From assembly GCA_019118725.1 (NCBI GenBank), contig DWYO01000014.1:1-6242 (forward strand): a DNA stretch of 6,242 bases, given 5' to 3'. The stretch's first letter is position 1. Each line of letters begins with the position of its first letter. A program made the position numbers and the translations under genes. Below, piece by piece: positions 1 to 6,242 of this stretch. This DNA comes from Candidatus Parabacteroides intestinavium. Its GTDB lineage: Bacteria; Bacteroidota; Bacteroidia; Bacteroidales; Tannerellaceae. Below the pieces are notes generated by a model. That model searched no databases. It worked only from the letters and a program-made list of their open reading frames with translations, and was not told the DNA's origin.

Positions 1-22
1 CAACTTAAAAATTAAAAAGAAT

Positions 23-1342
23 ATGATTACAGACAAAAATAAGGAATTGGCTCAATGGGCTATGGAGTATGCCCTGAAAAACGGATGTCAGGCTTCGAAA
101 GTAAGCCTTTATAGCGGGTCGAGTTGCTCGTTTGAGGTACGCGATATGAAGATAGACCGCCTGCATCAGGCTTCTGAAAACTCCTTGGTGGTACAACTTT
201 ATGTGGATGGACGCTTTGGTTCATTCTCAACCAACCGATTGGACAAGAGCGAATTGGAGAAGTTCATCAAAGATAATATCGATGCTACACGCTATTTGGC
301 GGAAGACAAGGCTCGTACCCTCCCGGACGAAAATCGTTATTACAAAGGAGGAAAACCGGATCTGCAACTGATCGATCCTGATTTCGACTCTATCCAGCCG
401 GACGATAAGAAGAACCTGGCATTGAAGACTTGCGATGAAATCATGGGGAAGGATGAACGTATTATCTCGGCCTCGGCTTCGTATGGCGATGAGAAAGACT
501 TCAAATATATGATTGCCAGCAACGGATTTGAAGGGGAAACCTCGGCTTCATCATTCAGCTTGGTGGGGAGTGTCAGCATCAAGGGGGAAGGGGAAGCTCG
601 CCCGGAGTCTTATTGGTACGACTCTTCTCTGTATTATAGCGACTTGATAAAGTCTGGCATCGGAACGAAAGCGTTAGAGCGTGTATTGCGCAAACTGGGA
701 GCTAAAAAAACAAAATCCGGCCGGTATAATATGGTGGTAGACAATATGAATGCGTCACGCCTGTTATCTCCTGTCATGGATGCGATTGATGGTGCTTCCA
801 TCCAGCAGAAAAACTCATTTTTGATCGATAAGCTCAATCAAAAGGTGCTGGGCGAAAAATTTACTTTAAAAGATGAACCTCACCTGGTCAAGACCGCCGG
901 AGCCCGTTATTTTGATTATGAAGGGGTGGCTACCCATCCGATGACTATCTTTGATAAGGGCGAACTGAAGACTTACTTTATTGATACTTATCGGGCCAAC
1001 AAGATGAATATCTCTCCGACTATCTCATCGGCTTCGGTCCTCACTATGGAAATGAGCGACAAGAATCTGGACGCATTGATAGCTGATATGGATAAGGGTA
1101 TCTTGGTAACCGGGTTCAATGGAGGTAATTGCAATAGCACATCCGGAGATTTCTCCTACGGTGTGGAGGGATTCTTGATTGAAGGTGGAAAGCTGACGCA
1201 ACCGATATCTGAAATGAATGTTACCGGTAATATGATCAAGCTCTGGAACCAACTGATAGAAGTAGGTAACGATCCGCGTCTCTCGTCCAGCTGGCAAATC
1301 CCAAGCCTCTGTTTTGAAGGAATTGACTTTAGCGGATTGTAA
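23..1342 (+). CDS. pmbA: TldE/PmbA-family metalloprotease partner subunit
   Basis: This 439-residue protein is full length for TldE/PmbA (E. coli PmbA is about 450). In the known family, TldD and TldE form a cytosolic heterodimeric peptidase that trims unfolded peptides, for example microcin B17 precursor and the antitoxin CcdA; TldD carries the HExxxH zinc site and TldE does not. No HExxxH is seen here, which supports the TldE assignment. Visible family signatures are the central stretch around residues 249-290 (SP-MDAIDG-S-QQKNSFL, then the KDEPHL segment) and the C-terminal glycine-rich block at 367-389 (GGN-NSTSGDFSYGVEGF-IEGG). There is no signal peptide or membrane segment. The ATG is preceded by an A-rich stretch and no Shine-Dalgarno site, as is common in Bacteroidetes. 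A tldD gene is expected immediately to the left, outside the window; that is inference. Sure of the family, less sure of its substrates. Confidence 0.93.
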   Translation: MITDKNKELAQWAMEYALKNGCQASKVSLYSGSSCSFEVRDMKIDRLHQASENSLVVQLYVDGRFGSFSTNRLDKSELEKFIKDNIDATRYLAEDKARTLPDENRYYKGGKPDLQLIDPDFDSIQPDDKKNLALKTCDEIMGKDERIISASASYGDEKDFKYMIASNGFEGETSASSFSLVGSVSIKGEGEARPESYWYDSSLYYSDLIKSGIGTKALERVLRKLGAKKTKSGRYNMVVDNMNASRLLSPVMDAIDGASIQQKNSFLIDKLNQKVLGEKFTLKDEPHLVKTAGARYFDYEGVATHPMTIFDKGELKTYFIDTYRANKMNISPTISSASVLTMEMSDKNLDALIADMDKGILVTGFNGGNCNSTSGDFSYGVEGFLIEGGKLTQPISEMNVTGNMIKLWNQLIEVGNDPRLSSSWQIPSLCFEGIDFSGL

Positions 1343-1350
1343 TTTTAGGG

Positions 1351-1434
1351 GGACAAGGAGACAAGGCCTTAAAGGCAAAACGGAAGTACCGGGAGGCTGG
1401 TTTTAAATGCCCTGCCGACTTGTTTCCTTGTTCC
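1351..1434. repeat. Long imperfect inverted repeat with tandem-octamer arms
   Basis: The left arm (1351-1365, GGACAAGGAGACAAG) pairs with the right arm (1419-1434, CTTGTTTCCTTGTTCC) over 15 positions, with one bulged T and one G-U pair. Each arm is itself nearly a tandem octamer: GGACAAGG/AGACAAGG on the left and CTTGTTTC/CTTGTTCC on the right. The 53-base interior holds smaller complementary pieces, such as GCCTT-A-AAGGC (1366-1376) and AAAAC/GTTTT. There is no T-run after the right arm, so it is not a classic intrinsic terminator. It could be a dispersed intergenic palindrome, an mRNA 3'-end stabiliser for the tldE transcript, or a factor-assisted stop. It fills most of the 107-bp gap between tldE and the acetyltransferase; nothing else is seen there. 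Confidence 0.7.
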
Positions 1435-1449
1435 TGTTAATTAGAAAGT

Positions 1450-2031
1450 ATGTCGTTTTCATTCAGATTAGCCCGCCTGGAAGATGCGGAGGGCATTTTG
1501 AAGGTGTATGCGCCCTATATCCTCCATACACCCATTACTTTTGAATATGAAGTCCCTACATTAGAGGAATTTACAACACGTATCCGGGATATAACAACCT
1601 GTTATCCTTACCTCGTATGCGAATCGGAGGGACATATCGTAGGGTATGCATACGCGCATCGTCATCAAGAGCGTGCCGCTTACCAATGGAATGCCGAGAT
1701 TTCTATTTATCTTCAGGAGAAATACACGCATTTAGGCTTAGGACGTATGCTATGTGCCGCGCTAATAGACCTTTTAAAACTCCAAGGTATCAGGAATGTA
1801 TATAGTTGTGTGACGATACCCAACCCTAAAAGCGAACGATTGCATCATGGAATGGGTTTCCAACTGGAAGGGATTTTCCGAAATGCAGGGTATAAATGCG
1901 GACGGTGGCATGATGTAGCATGGTTCGAAAAAAGCATTTCCGACTATCCGGACCACCCGTCTCCCTTACTCTCATTCAATCATGTCGATCCTGAAAAGGT
2001 CCGGCAAATCATCAAAGCGATAGGTAAATGA
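1450..2031 (+). CDS. GNAT N-acetyltransferase, phosphinothricin acetyltransferase-like
   Basis: This 193-residue protein has the GNAT fold of the Pat/Bar type (COG1247), cytosolic enzymes that transfer acetyl from acetyl-CoA to a small amine, typically phosphinothricin, methionine sulfoximine or related amino acids. Hallmarks seen are the N-terminal R-A-L-D start, FEYEVPT at 31-37, PYLV-E at 53-58, GYAYAHRH-RAAYQW at 65-80, the strand NAEISIYL at 81-88, the acetyl-CoA pyrophosphate loop THLGLGR at 93-99 (first position T instead of the usual Q or R), NPKSERLHHGMGF at 125-137, and the family signature GYKCGRWHDVAWFE at 147-160. The last 30 residues form a short, less conserved tail. Start: the only ATG near the N-terminal strand; no Shine-Dalgarno site. 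It lies 107 bp after tldE, probably by chance rather than function. The true substrate cannot be told from sequence, so no gene symbol is given. Confidence 0.9.
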   Translation: MSFSFRLARLEDAEGILKVYAPYILHTPITFEYEVPTLEEFTTRIRDITTCYPYLVCESEGHIVGYAYAHRHQERAAYQWNAEISIYLQEKYTHLGLGRMLCAALIDLLKLQGIRNVYSCVTIPNPKSERLHHGMGFQLEGIFRNAGYKCGRWHDVAWFEKSISDYPDHPSPLLSFNHVDPEKVRQIIKAIGK

Positions 2032-2038
2032 AGAAATT

Positions 2039-2082
2039 GGCTTTTAACCCAAAGTCTAATGACCGATTTGGGTTTAATGGCC
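2039..2082 (+). terminator. Weak hairpin after the acetyltransferase gene
   Basis: Eight bases after the stop codon, AACCCAAA (2046-2053) is matched by TTTGGGTT (2067-2074) with a 13-base loop, and GGC (2039-2041) and GCC (2080-2082) could extend the base across an internal loop. The stem is A/T-rich and no T-run follows on the + strand, so it is at best a weak or factor-dependent stop for the + strand transcript. Confidence 0.35.
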
Positions 2083-2088
2083 TGTCTC

Positions 2089-2136
2089 AAAAAAATGCAA
2101 CGTGATGCACTATCAATCAAGAGACATCACGTTGCA
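2089..2136 (-). terminator. Intrinsic terminator of proS
   Basis: A perfect 12-bp inverted repeat, TGCAACGTGATG (2096-2107) and CATCACGTTGCA (2125-2136), with a 17-base loop, is followed directly on the - strand by seven T (A-run at 2089-2095). It begins 26 bases past the proS stop codon. Read on the + strand it has no T-run, so its orientation serves proS rather than the converging acetyltransferase. Confidence 0.9.
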
Positions 2137-2162
2137 ACAATACGTTATTTAGAGATGTAAAA

Positions 2163-3644
2163 TTAGTAGGCTCTTGCAAACAAGACACGGCGGGGTGATG
2201 GCTTACCGGTTACCATACATTTGCCCGGAGTCATGTCTCCCTCCAAAGGCAAGCAACGAATGGTTGCTTTCGTTTCGTTCTTAATGCGTTCTTCGGTTTC
2301 CGGAGTTCCGTCCCAATGAGCCATGATAAAATAGCCCTGTTCGATTTTCTCCTTAAACTCATCATAAGTATCTACCGTGATGGTACGCTCCTCACGATGT
2401 TTCAAAGCCTTTTGGAAAATATTCTTCTGAATGTCTTCAAGTAAATTCTGAACATAGGTTTCAATACCGTCACAAGATATCGTTTCCTTCTCCAAGGTAT
2501 CACGACGCATCACCTCGATGGTATTGTTTTCCAAATCACGTCCGCCCATAGCCAAACGTACCGGAACACCCTTCAACTCATAATTAGCGAACTTCCATCC
2601 CGGCTTGCGGTTATCGGCATCATCAAATTTTACCGTTATGCCCAATTTTTTCAAGTTGGTCACGATACCGTCTACCTTCGTCCGGATCTGATTCAGTTGC
2701 TCTTCGTTCCGGTAAATTGGGATAATCACCACTTGAATAGGAGCCAAATGAGGCGGAAGCACCAAGCCATTATCATCTGAATGGGACATAATCAATGCGC
2801 CAATCAGACGCGTAGATACCCCCCAAGAGGTAGCCCAAGCGTAATCAGTCTTACCCTCTTTATCCACAAATGTAACGTCAAAAGCCTTTCCGAAGTTTTG
2901 CCCTAAGAAGTGAGAGGTCCCGGCTTGCAGAGCCTTGCCATCTTGCATCATGGCTTCAATGGTGTATGTATCCAAAGCCCCGGCAAAACGTTCGCTTTCC
3001 GACTTTACCCCACGGATAACCGGCATAGCCATATAGTTCTCGGCAAAATCCGCATATACACCTTGCATTTTTTTAGCCTCAGCTTCTGCCTCTTCACGTG
3101 TAGCATGAGCCGTATGTCCTTCTTGCCACAAAAATTCAGCAGTACGCAAGAACAGACGGGTACGCATTTCCCAGCGCATCACATTGGCCCATTGATTACA
3201 CAAAATAGGAAGGTCACGGTACGACTGAATCCAATTACGGTAAGTATTCCAAATAATCGTTTCGGAAGTTGGACGGATAATTAATTCCTCTTCCAGTTTT
3301 GCCTCAGGGTCTACAACTACCCCCGTCCCATCATGGTTGGTCTTTAAGCGATAGTGTGTTACTACAGCACATTCTTTTGCGAATCCCTCTACATGTTCGG
3401 CCTCTTTGCTCAAGAATGATTTCGGAATCAATAACGGGAAATAAGCATTTACATGACCTGTTTCCTTAAATTTCTCATCCAATATGCGTTGCATCTTTTC
3501 CCAAATCGCATAACCGTATGGTTTGATTACCATACACCCACGCACGGCCGAATTCTCCGCCAGATCCGCCTTAATAACCAAATCCTGATACCATTGCGAA
3601 TAGTTTACGCTTCTTGGGGTAAGTTCTTTTAATTCTTTTGCCAT
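2163..3644 (-). CDS. proS: Prolyl-tRNA synthetase, archaeal/eukaryotic-like type
   Basis: This 493-residue class II aminoacyl-tRNA synthetase charges tRNA-Pro with proline in the cytosol. Class II motif 1 spans about 36-74 (GCMVIKPYG... ending in LLIP), motif 2 about 124-172 (RPTSETI..., NQWANVMRWEMR, FLRTAEFLWQEGHT), and motif 3 about 273-297 (SWGVSTRLIGALIMSHSDD-GL). The anticodon-binding domain begins at about 302 (IQVVIIPIY), and the C-terminal ProRS-specific domain runs from about 420 to the terminal FARAY. The bacterial-type editing insertion between motifs 2 and 3 is absent and the protein ends in the tyrosine typical of this type. In Thermus-like relatives the C-terminal domain holds four zinc cysteines; here the matching positions are D445, T450, C476 and T479, so the site is mostly lost. 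The gene is preceded by its own -7 box and a roughly 150-base leader, and ends at a strong terminator, so it is probably transcribed on its own. The start has no Shine-Dalgarno site. Confidence 0.97.
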   Translation of the reverse strand: MAKELKELTPRSVNYSQWYQDLVIKADLAENSAVRGCMVIKPYGYAIWEKMQRILDEKFKETGHVNAYFPLLIPKSFLSKEAEHVEGFAKECAVVTHYRLKTNHDGTGVVVDPEAKLEEELIIRPTSETIIWNTYRNWIQSYRDLPILCNQWANVMRWEMRTRLFLRTAEFLWQEGHTAHATREEAEAEAKKMQGVYADFAENYMAMPVIRGVKSESERFAGALDTYTIEAMMQDGKALQAGTSHFLGQNFGKAFDVTFVDKEGKTDYAWATSWGVSTRLIGALIMSHSDDNGLVLPPHLAPIQVVIIPIYRNEEQLNQIRTKVDGIVTNLKKLGITVKFDDADNRKPGWKFANYELKGVPVRLAMGGRDLENNTIEVMRRDTLEKETISCDGIETYVQNLLEDIQKNIFQKALKHREERTITVDTYDEFKEKIEQGYFIMAHWDGTPETEERIKNETKATIRCLPLEGDMTPGKCMVTGKPSPRRVLFARAY

Positions 3645-3796
3645 TGTAATCTATTTATCGTTATATTATTATGTTTGTCTGTTTATTCCGGAAAAAGAGC
3701 CAACAAGCCGATAAAATTCCAATACCTGGTTCAGCAAGGGTTTAGAGTTATCTTTCCCGATTGGTTTTCTCTTCGACCTGCCTTCTTCTCATTCAA
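3645..3796 (-). promoter_or_regulatory. proS: Untranslated leader of proS
   Basis: If transcription starts just downstream of the -7 box at 3801-3808, the proS message carries about 150 untranslated bases. The 3' half is A/T-rich and probably unstructured near the start codon, which favours initiation without a Shine-Dalgarno site. I see no long stem, no anti-terminator pair and no T-box-like element. A 14-codon reading frame at 3748-3792 (MRRRQVEEKTNRER) contains no proline codon and is probably chance. Extent and function are inferred. Confidence 0.4.
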
Positions 3797-3800
3797 CGCG

Positions 3801-3808
3801 CAAAGGTA
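3801..3808 (-). promoter_or_regulatory. proS: Bacteroidetes-type -7 promoter element for proS
   Basis: Read on the - strand the sequence is TACCTTTG, a perfect match to the Bacteroidetes -7 consensus TAnnTTTG recognised by the primary sigma factor (established for Bacteroides). It sits in the 197-bp gap between the lipoprotein gene and proS, pointing at proS. No TTTG-like -33 element is present at the usual 19-21-base spacing; that position reads ATTATT. It was the only match to this consensus I found on the - strand. Confidence 0.6.
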
Positions 3809-3840
3809 CAGATTCTCGTTGGAATAATCCTCTTTCTCTT

Positions 3841-4245
3841 TTAGAATTTCCGAAAAATATATCTTTTCCCATCATCCGAAAGGATAAGTTTTTCCCGACT
3901 GATCTCTTCCACCGAAAAACTTCTTTGAGCGGAATCCCAATCCGTCCGTTCCAGAAAATTCCGCTCATCCTCGGTCGACTGAAACAGGTCCAAAGAGAGT
4001 ATTCCATTCTCATAAGTATGATAACCGTGTACCGCCAGATACTGGTCGGTAGTACGGTCATAAATCTGATATTGGAATAAGGATGTCTGAAAATTATACC
4101 ACACGGTATCAACGGGGGTAACATTCCCCGCATACTCAATCTCTGCCAATTGCCATTTTCCCTCAAATTCCGTCGTATGAGAATCACACGCGCTCCACAA
4201 AAAGATTGCGAGCAATGAGATTAAAAGTCCTATTCTTTTATTCAT
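3841..4245 (-). CDS. Small lipocalin-like lipoprotein
   Basis: This predicted 134-residue envelope lipoprotein begins with basic MNKR, then a hydrophobic stretch to about residue 16, then a lipobox-like W-S-A-C with the lipidated cysteine at C20; tryptophan at -3 is unusual. The mature part opens with FEGKWQL (27-33), the G-x-W signature of lipocalin-like barrels, and ends in a strand-rich segment (SVEEIS..KLILS..GKRYIFRKF) like small Bacteroidetes lipocalin-like (DUF4847-type) proteins; that family name is from memory. The function is unknown; binding of a hydrophobic ligand is only inferred from the fold. The start is uncertain: an in-frame GTG at 4251 would overlap the dedA stop as GTGA, whereas the ATG at 4245 lies two bases after that stop and gives a better signal peptide start. 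Either way translation is probably coupled to dedA. No terminator is seen after it. Confidence 0.8.
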   Translation of the reverse strand: MNKRIGLLISLLAIFLWSACDSHTTEFEGKWQLAEIEYAGNVTPVDTVWYNFQTSLFQYQIYDRTTDQYLAVHGYHTYENGILSLDLFQSTEDERNFLERTDWDSAQRSFSVEEISREKLILSDDGKRYIFRKF

Positions 4246-4247
4246 TT

Positions 4248-4898
4248 TCACTCAACCTTTTTCATTTTCATACGCAATGCCTCTACGATGGCCGGTACCA
4301 AGGAAATAACAATGATAGCTACCAACAATAATTTCAGGTTTTCTTGTACGAAAGGAAGATCTCCAAAGAAATATCCCGCATAACAGAACAATGCCACCCA
4401 CAATGCGGCCCCGGTCATATTATAAATAAAGAAGTAATAATAATGCATACGCCCCATACCTGCCACAAAGGGAGCAAATGTGCGTACAATCGGCACAAAA
4501 CGGGCTATGATTATCGTCTTGCCTCCATACTTTTTATAAAATTCGTGTGTCTTATCCAAATAACTCTGCTTGAATATTTTCGAATTCGGATTACTGAACA
4601 GCTTCTTTCCAAAGAAATGCCCGATTTCATAATTGCAGGAATCACCGGCTACAGCAGCTATGAAAACGGTCAAAGCCAACCAATGTACATCCAAAGGGAC
4701 GTCAGGCAATGCCGCTATGGCACCCGCCACAAACAATAAGGAATCGCCCGGGAGGAATGGGGTTACAACCAGTCCCGTCTCACAGAAGATAATCAAGAAA
4801 AGAATGGCATACGTCCAGGTATGATAATTGCTCACGATTTCTATTAAATGCTGATCAATATGCAAAATAAAATCAATCAAAAATTGTATCAATTCCAT
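4248..4898 (-). CDS. DedA/SNARE-associated (VTT) family membrane protein
   Basis: This 216-residue inner-membrane protein matches the DedA family, which transports lipids; some members (e.g. UptA) flip undecaprenyl phosphate back for cell-wall synthesis, others act on phosphatidylethanolamine or remain unassigned. Seen here are a membrane segment at about 27-40 leading into the re-entrant motif E40-TGLVVTPFLPGD52, a second hydrophobic stretch with GD-C-Y-IGHFFGKKL at about 85-100, the family core R133-FVPIVRTFAPFVAGMGRM151 with both key arginines (R133, R139), and hydrophobic segments at about 155-178 and 188-205, ending in a basic tail. It starts 15 bases after hisB and meets the lipoprotein gene at its 3' end, so it is likely in the his transcript. 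No link between the family and histidine synthesis is known. Which lipid it moves cannot be told. Confidence 0.93.
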   Translation of the reverse strand: MELIQFLIDFILHIDQHLIEIVSNYHTWTYAILFLIIFCETGLVVTPFLPGDSLLFVAGAIAALPDVPLDVHWLALTVFIAAVAGDSCNYEIGHFFGKKLFSNPNSKIFKQSYLDKTHEFYKKYGGKTIIIARFVPIVRTFAPFVAGMGRMHYYYFFIYNMTGAALWVALFCYAGYFFGDLPFVQENLKLLLVAIIVISLVPAIVEALRMKMKKVE

Positions 4899-4913
4899 GT
4901 CGTTAATAAATTA

Positions 4914-6032
4914 TTAGATAAGACCTTTTGTACTTGGCAAATTATAATGATAAATATCGCGATGAATAGCCATCTTCAAAGAACGCGCCAATGCTTTGAA
5001 GATACCCTCTATTTTATGATGTTCGTTTTGTCCCTCGGCTTTGATGTTCAGGTTCATCCGAGCCGAATCACTCAGACTCTTGAAAAAGTGCAGGAACATT
5101 TCAGTAGGCACATCCCCTATCCTCTCCCGGTTGAATTCGGCATTCCAAACCAACCAGGGACGTCCACCAAAATCCAGCACAACGCTACATAGACAATCAT
5201 CCATGGGAAGCGTATAGCCATAACGTTCAATGCCCCGTTTGTCACCCAACGCTTTCAACAAGGCTTCGCCTAACGTTAATGCGGTATCTTCTATCGTGTG
5301 GTGCTCATCTACCTCTAAATCACCTTTGACCTGAATAGTCAAATCTATTCCTGCATGCTTGCCTATCTGCTCCAACATGTGGTCAAAAAAGCCTAAACCG
5401 GTAGAGATATGGGTATTCCCCGTTCCATCCAAATTCAATTGGACATATACATCAGTTTCTTTCGTTATCCGATGTATCTCGGCCACGCGTTCCCCCGCGA
5501 AAAGGAACTCCGAAATCCGGTCCCAATCTGTCGTAACCAGAACAGGTCTTTGAGGCATCTGCGCGAGCAACGCCTCATCAGGCTCATGCAACCAGATGCC
5601 CTTAGCCCCTAAATTATAGGCCAGCTCCATGTCCGTAGGCCGGTCTCCGATCACATAGCTGTTTTCCAAATCATATTCTCCGGACATATATTTCCCCAAC
5701 ATGCCTGTGCGAGGCTTCCTGTTAGGAGAATTATCTTCCGGAAAAGAACGGTCAATCAATATGTCATCAAAGGTTATGCCTTCACCTTCCAACGTTTTAA
5801 GAATCAGGTTGTGAGCCGGCCAAAAGGTCTCTTCCGGGAAAGAAGGAGTTCCTAATCCGTCCTGATTGGTGACCATAACCCATTCAAAATCCAATTGGCT
5901 ACGGATAAAATACAGATTCCGTATCACTTTCGGATAAAATTCCAATTTTTCCAGACTATCCAATTGGTAATCTATAGGAGGTTCTATTACCAACGTACCA
6001 TCTCTGTCTATAAATAACGCTCTCTTCTTCAT
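4914..6032 (-). CDS. hisB: Bifunctional histidinol-phosphatase / imidazoleglycerol-phosphate dehydratase
   Basis: This 372-residue cytosolic enzyme carries two steps of histidine synthesis, IGP dehydration and histidinol-phosphate hydrolysis; the fused form (E. coli HisB, about 355) is matched in length. The HAD phosphatase domain covers about 1-165: nucleophile D9 and acid/base D11 in DRDGT, T55 in VTNQDG, K106 in RKP, and magnesium-binding D130 in GDRPTD. The dehydratase domain covers about 183-372: FFDHML at 215-220, the metal-binding DEHHTIED at 242-249, and NEHHKIEG at 336-343. Oddity: the zinc loop of E. coli-type HisB phosphatases (C92, H94, C101, C103) aligns with D94, S96, S102 and N104, so all four ligands are gone while the catalytic residues remain. 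It starts four bases after the hisC stop, indicating co-transcription, and dedA follows 15 bases downstream. Confidence 0.96.
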   Translation of the reverse strand: MKKRALFIDRDGTLVIEPPIDYQLDSLEKLEFYPKVIRNLYFIRSQLDFEWVMVTNQDGLGTPSFPEETFWPAHNLILKTLEGEGITFDDILIDRSFPEDNSPNRKPRTGMLGKYMSGEYDLENSYVIGDRPTDMELAYNLGAKGIWLHEPDEALLAQMPQRPVLVTTDWDRISEFLFAGERVAEIHRITKETDVYVQLNLDGTGNTHISTGLGFFDHMLEQIGKHAGIDLTIQVKGDLEVDEHHTIEDTALTLGEALLKALGDKRGIERYGYTLPMDDCLCSVVLDFGGRPWLVWNAEFNRERIGDVPTEMFLHFFKSLSDSARMNLNIKAEGQNEHHKIEGIFKALARSLKMAIHRDIYHYNLPSTKGLI

Positions 6033-6036
6033 ACTA

Positions 6037-6242
6037 TCACATAGCTTTTAAAGCCGCCAATAAGGCCTCATTTTCCTCTTTTGTTCCGACGGTAATGCGC
6101 AAGCACCCTGCACACAACGTTACCTTGTTCCTGTTCCGTACGATAATGCCTTGTTCAACCAAACGTTGATATACTTTATCGGCATCTCCGACATCCACTA
6201 AAATGAAATTGGCATCCGTAGGATACATCTTACGTATCAAGG
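6037..6242 (-). CDS. hisC: Histidinol-phosphate aminotransferase, C-terminal part
   Basis: Only the last 68 codons are present; the gene runs off the right edge and no start is visible. The fragment shows the end of the small domain of a fold-type I PLP aminotransferase of the HisC family: P-T-DANFILVDV, a short helix, GIIVRNRN, then CLRITVGTKEEN and a final helix ending ALLAALKAM. The arginine in LRITVG is the one that binds the substrate in this family. The enzyme converts imidazole-acetol phosphate and glutamate to histidinol phosphate, the substrate of the HisB phosphatase. The stop lies four bases before the hisB ATG, typical of an operon; upstream hisG and hisD are likely but unseen. 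The PLP lysine lies outside the window. Confidence 0.93.
   Translation of the reverse strand, partial: LIRKMYPTDANFILVDVGDADKVYQRLVEQGIIVRNRNKVTLCAGCLRITVGTKEENEALLAALKAM

Noticed and set aside
1..22. Possible end of tldD before tldE (a TAA occurs at 13-15).
   Set aside because: Twelve bases before the stop are too few to identify any protein; the A/T-rich stretch could equally be a plain intergenic gap.
1427..1439. The 13-base string CCTTGTTCCTGTT occurs here and again at 6123-6135 in hisC.
   Set aside because: One shared 13-mer in about 6 kb is near chance expectation, and the second copy is explained by coding sequence.
2910..3284. A 124-codon open frame on the + strand inside proS.
   Set aside because: It is the antisense shadow of conserved ProRS motif 2 and its surroundings; composition is not protein-like.
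3670..3677. TATGTTTG on the + strand, a match to the Bacteroidetes -7 box.
   Set aside because: It points away from proS with no + strand gene downstream and no -33 element at the right spacing; an A/T-rich stretch gives such matches by chance.
3748..3792. A 14-codon frame in the proS leader (MRRRQVEEKTNRER) as an attenuation leader peptide.
   Set aside because: It has no proline codons and no terminator or anti-terminator hairpins follow it.
3874..3885. ATCC-GAAA-GGAT, a 4-bp stem with a GAAA loop.
   Set aside because: It lies inside the lipoprotein coding sequence, is short, and on the coding strand the loop is TTTC, not a stable tetraloop.
3789..4187. A 132-codon open frame on the - strand overlapping the lipoprotein gene.
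   Set aside because: It is rich in Arg, Trp, Met and Ile without domain-like pattern and lies in another frame of a gene with clear lipoprotein features.

Overview
The window looks like an ordinary chromosomal stretch from a member of the Bacteroidales, with Bacteroides or Parabacteroides the likeliest source. Three things point there. The prolyl-tRNA synthetase is the archaeal/eukaryotic-like type usual in Bacteroidetes. There are no clear Shine-Dalgarno sites, and the one recognisable promoter box is the Bacteroidetes -7 consensus TAnnTTTG. A bifunctional hisB directly follows hisC. The genus is a guess from overall protein flavour; no rRNA or other marker is present.

Layout. On the + strand, a full-length TldE/PmbA-family gene (23-1342) is followed, after a 107-bp gap holding a long imperfect inverted repeat, by a GNAT acetyltransferase of the phosphinothricin-acetyltransferase type (1450-2031). 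Everything to the right is on the - strand. In transcription order it is the 3' end of hisC (cut by the right edge), bifunctional hisB, a DedA-family membrane protein, a small lipocalin-like lipoprotein, and proS. The two blocks converge at 2032-2162, where a strong intrinsic terminator closes the proS transcript and a weaker hairpin may serve the acetyltransferase.

How the genes work together. hisC and hisB are consecutive players in histidine synthesis: HisB's IGP dehydratase makes the HisC substrate and its phosphatase uses the HisC product. They are almost certainly co-transcribed (4-nt gap). dedA follows hisB after 15 nt and touches or overlaps the start of the lipoprotein gene, so these four probably form one transcript whose promoter lies beyond the right edge. 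proS is set apart by 197 bp and appears to have its own promoter and a roughly 150-nt leader. TldE normally pairs with the metalloprotease TldD, whose gene would be expected just left of the window.

No phage, transposon, CRISPR, defence or secondary-metabolite system is visible, and I see no evidence of a new multi-gene system. The points most worth checking are the octamer-built inverted repeat after tldE, the loss of all four zinc ligands in the HisB phosphatase domain, the degenerate zinc site in ProRS, and the leader of proS. No gene-free stretch exceeds 300 bases.
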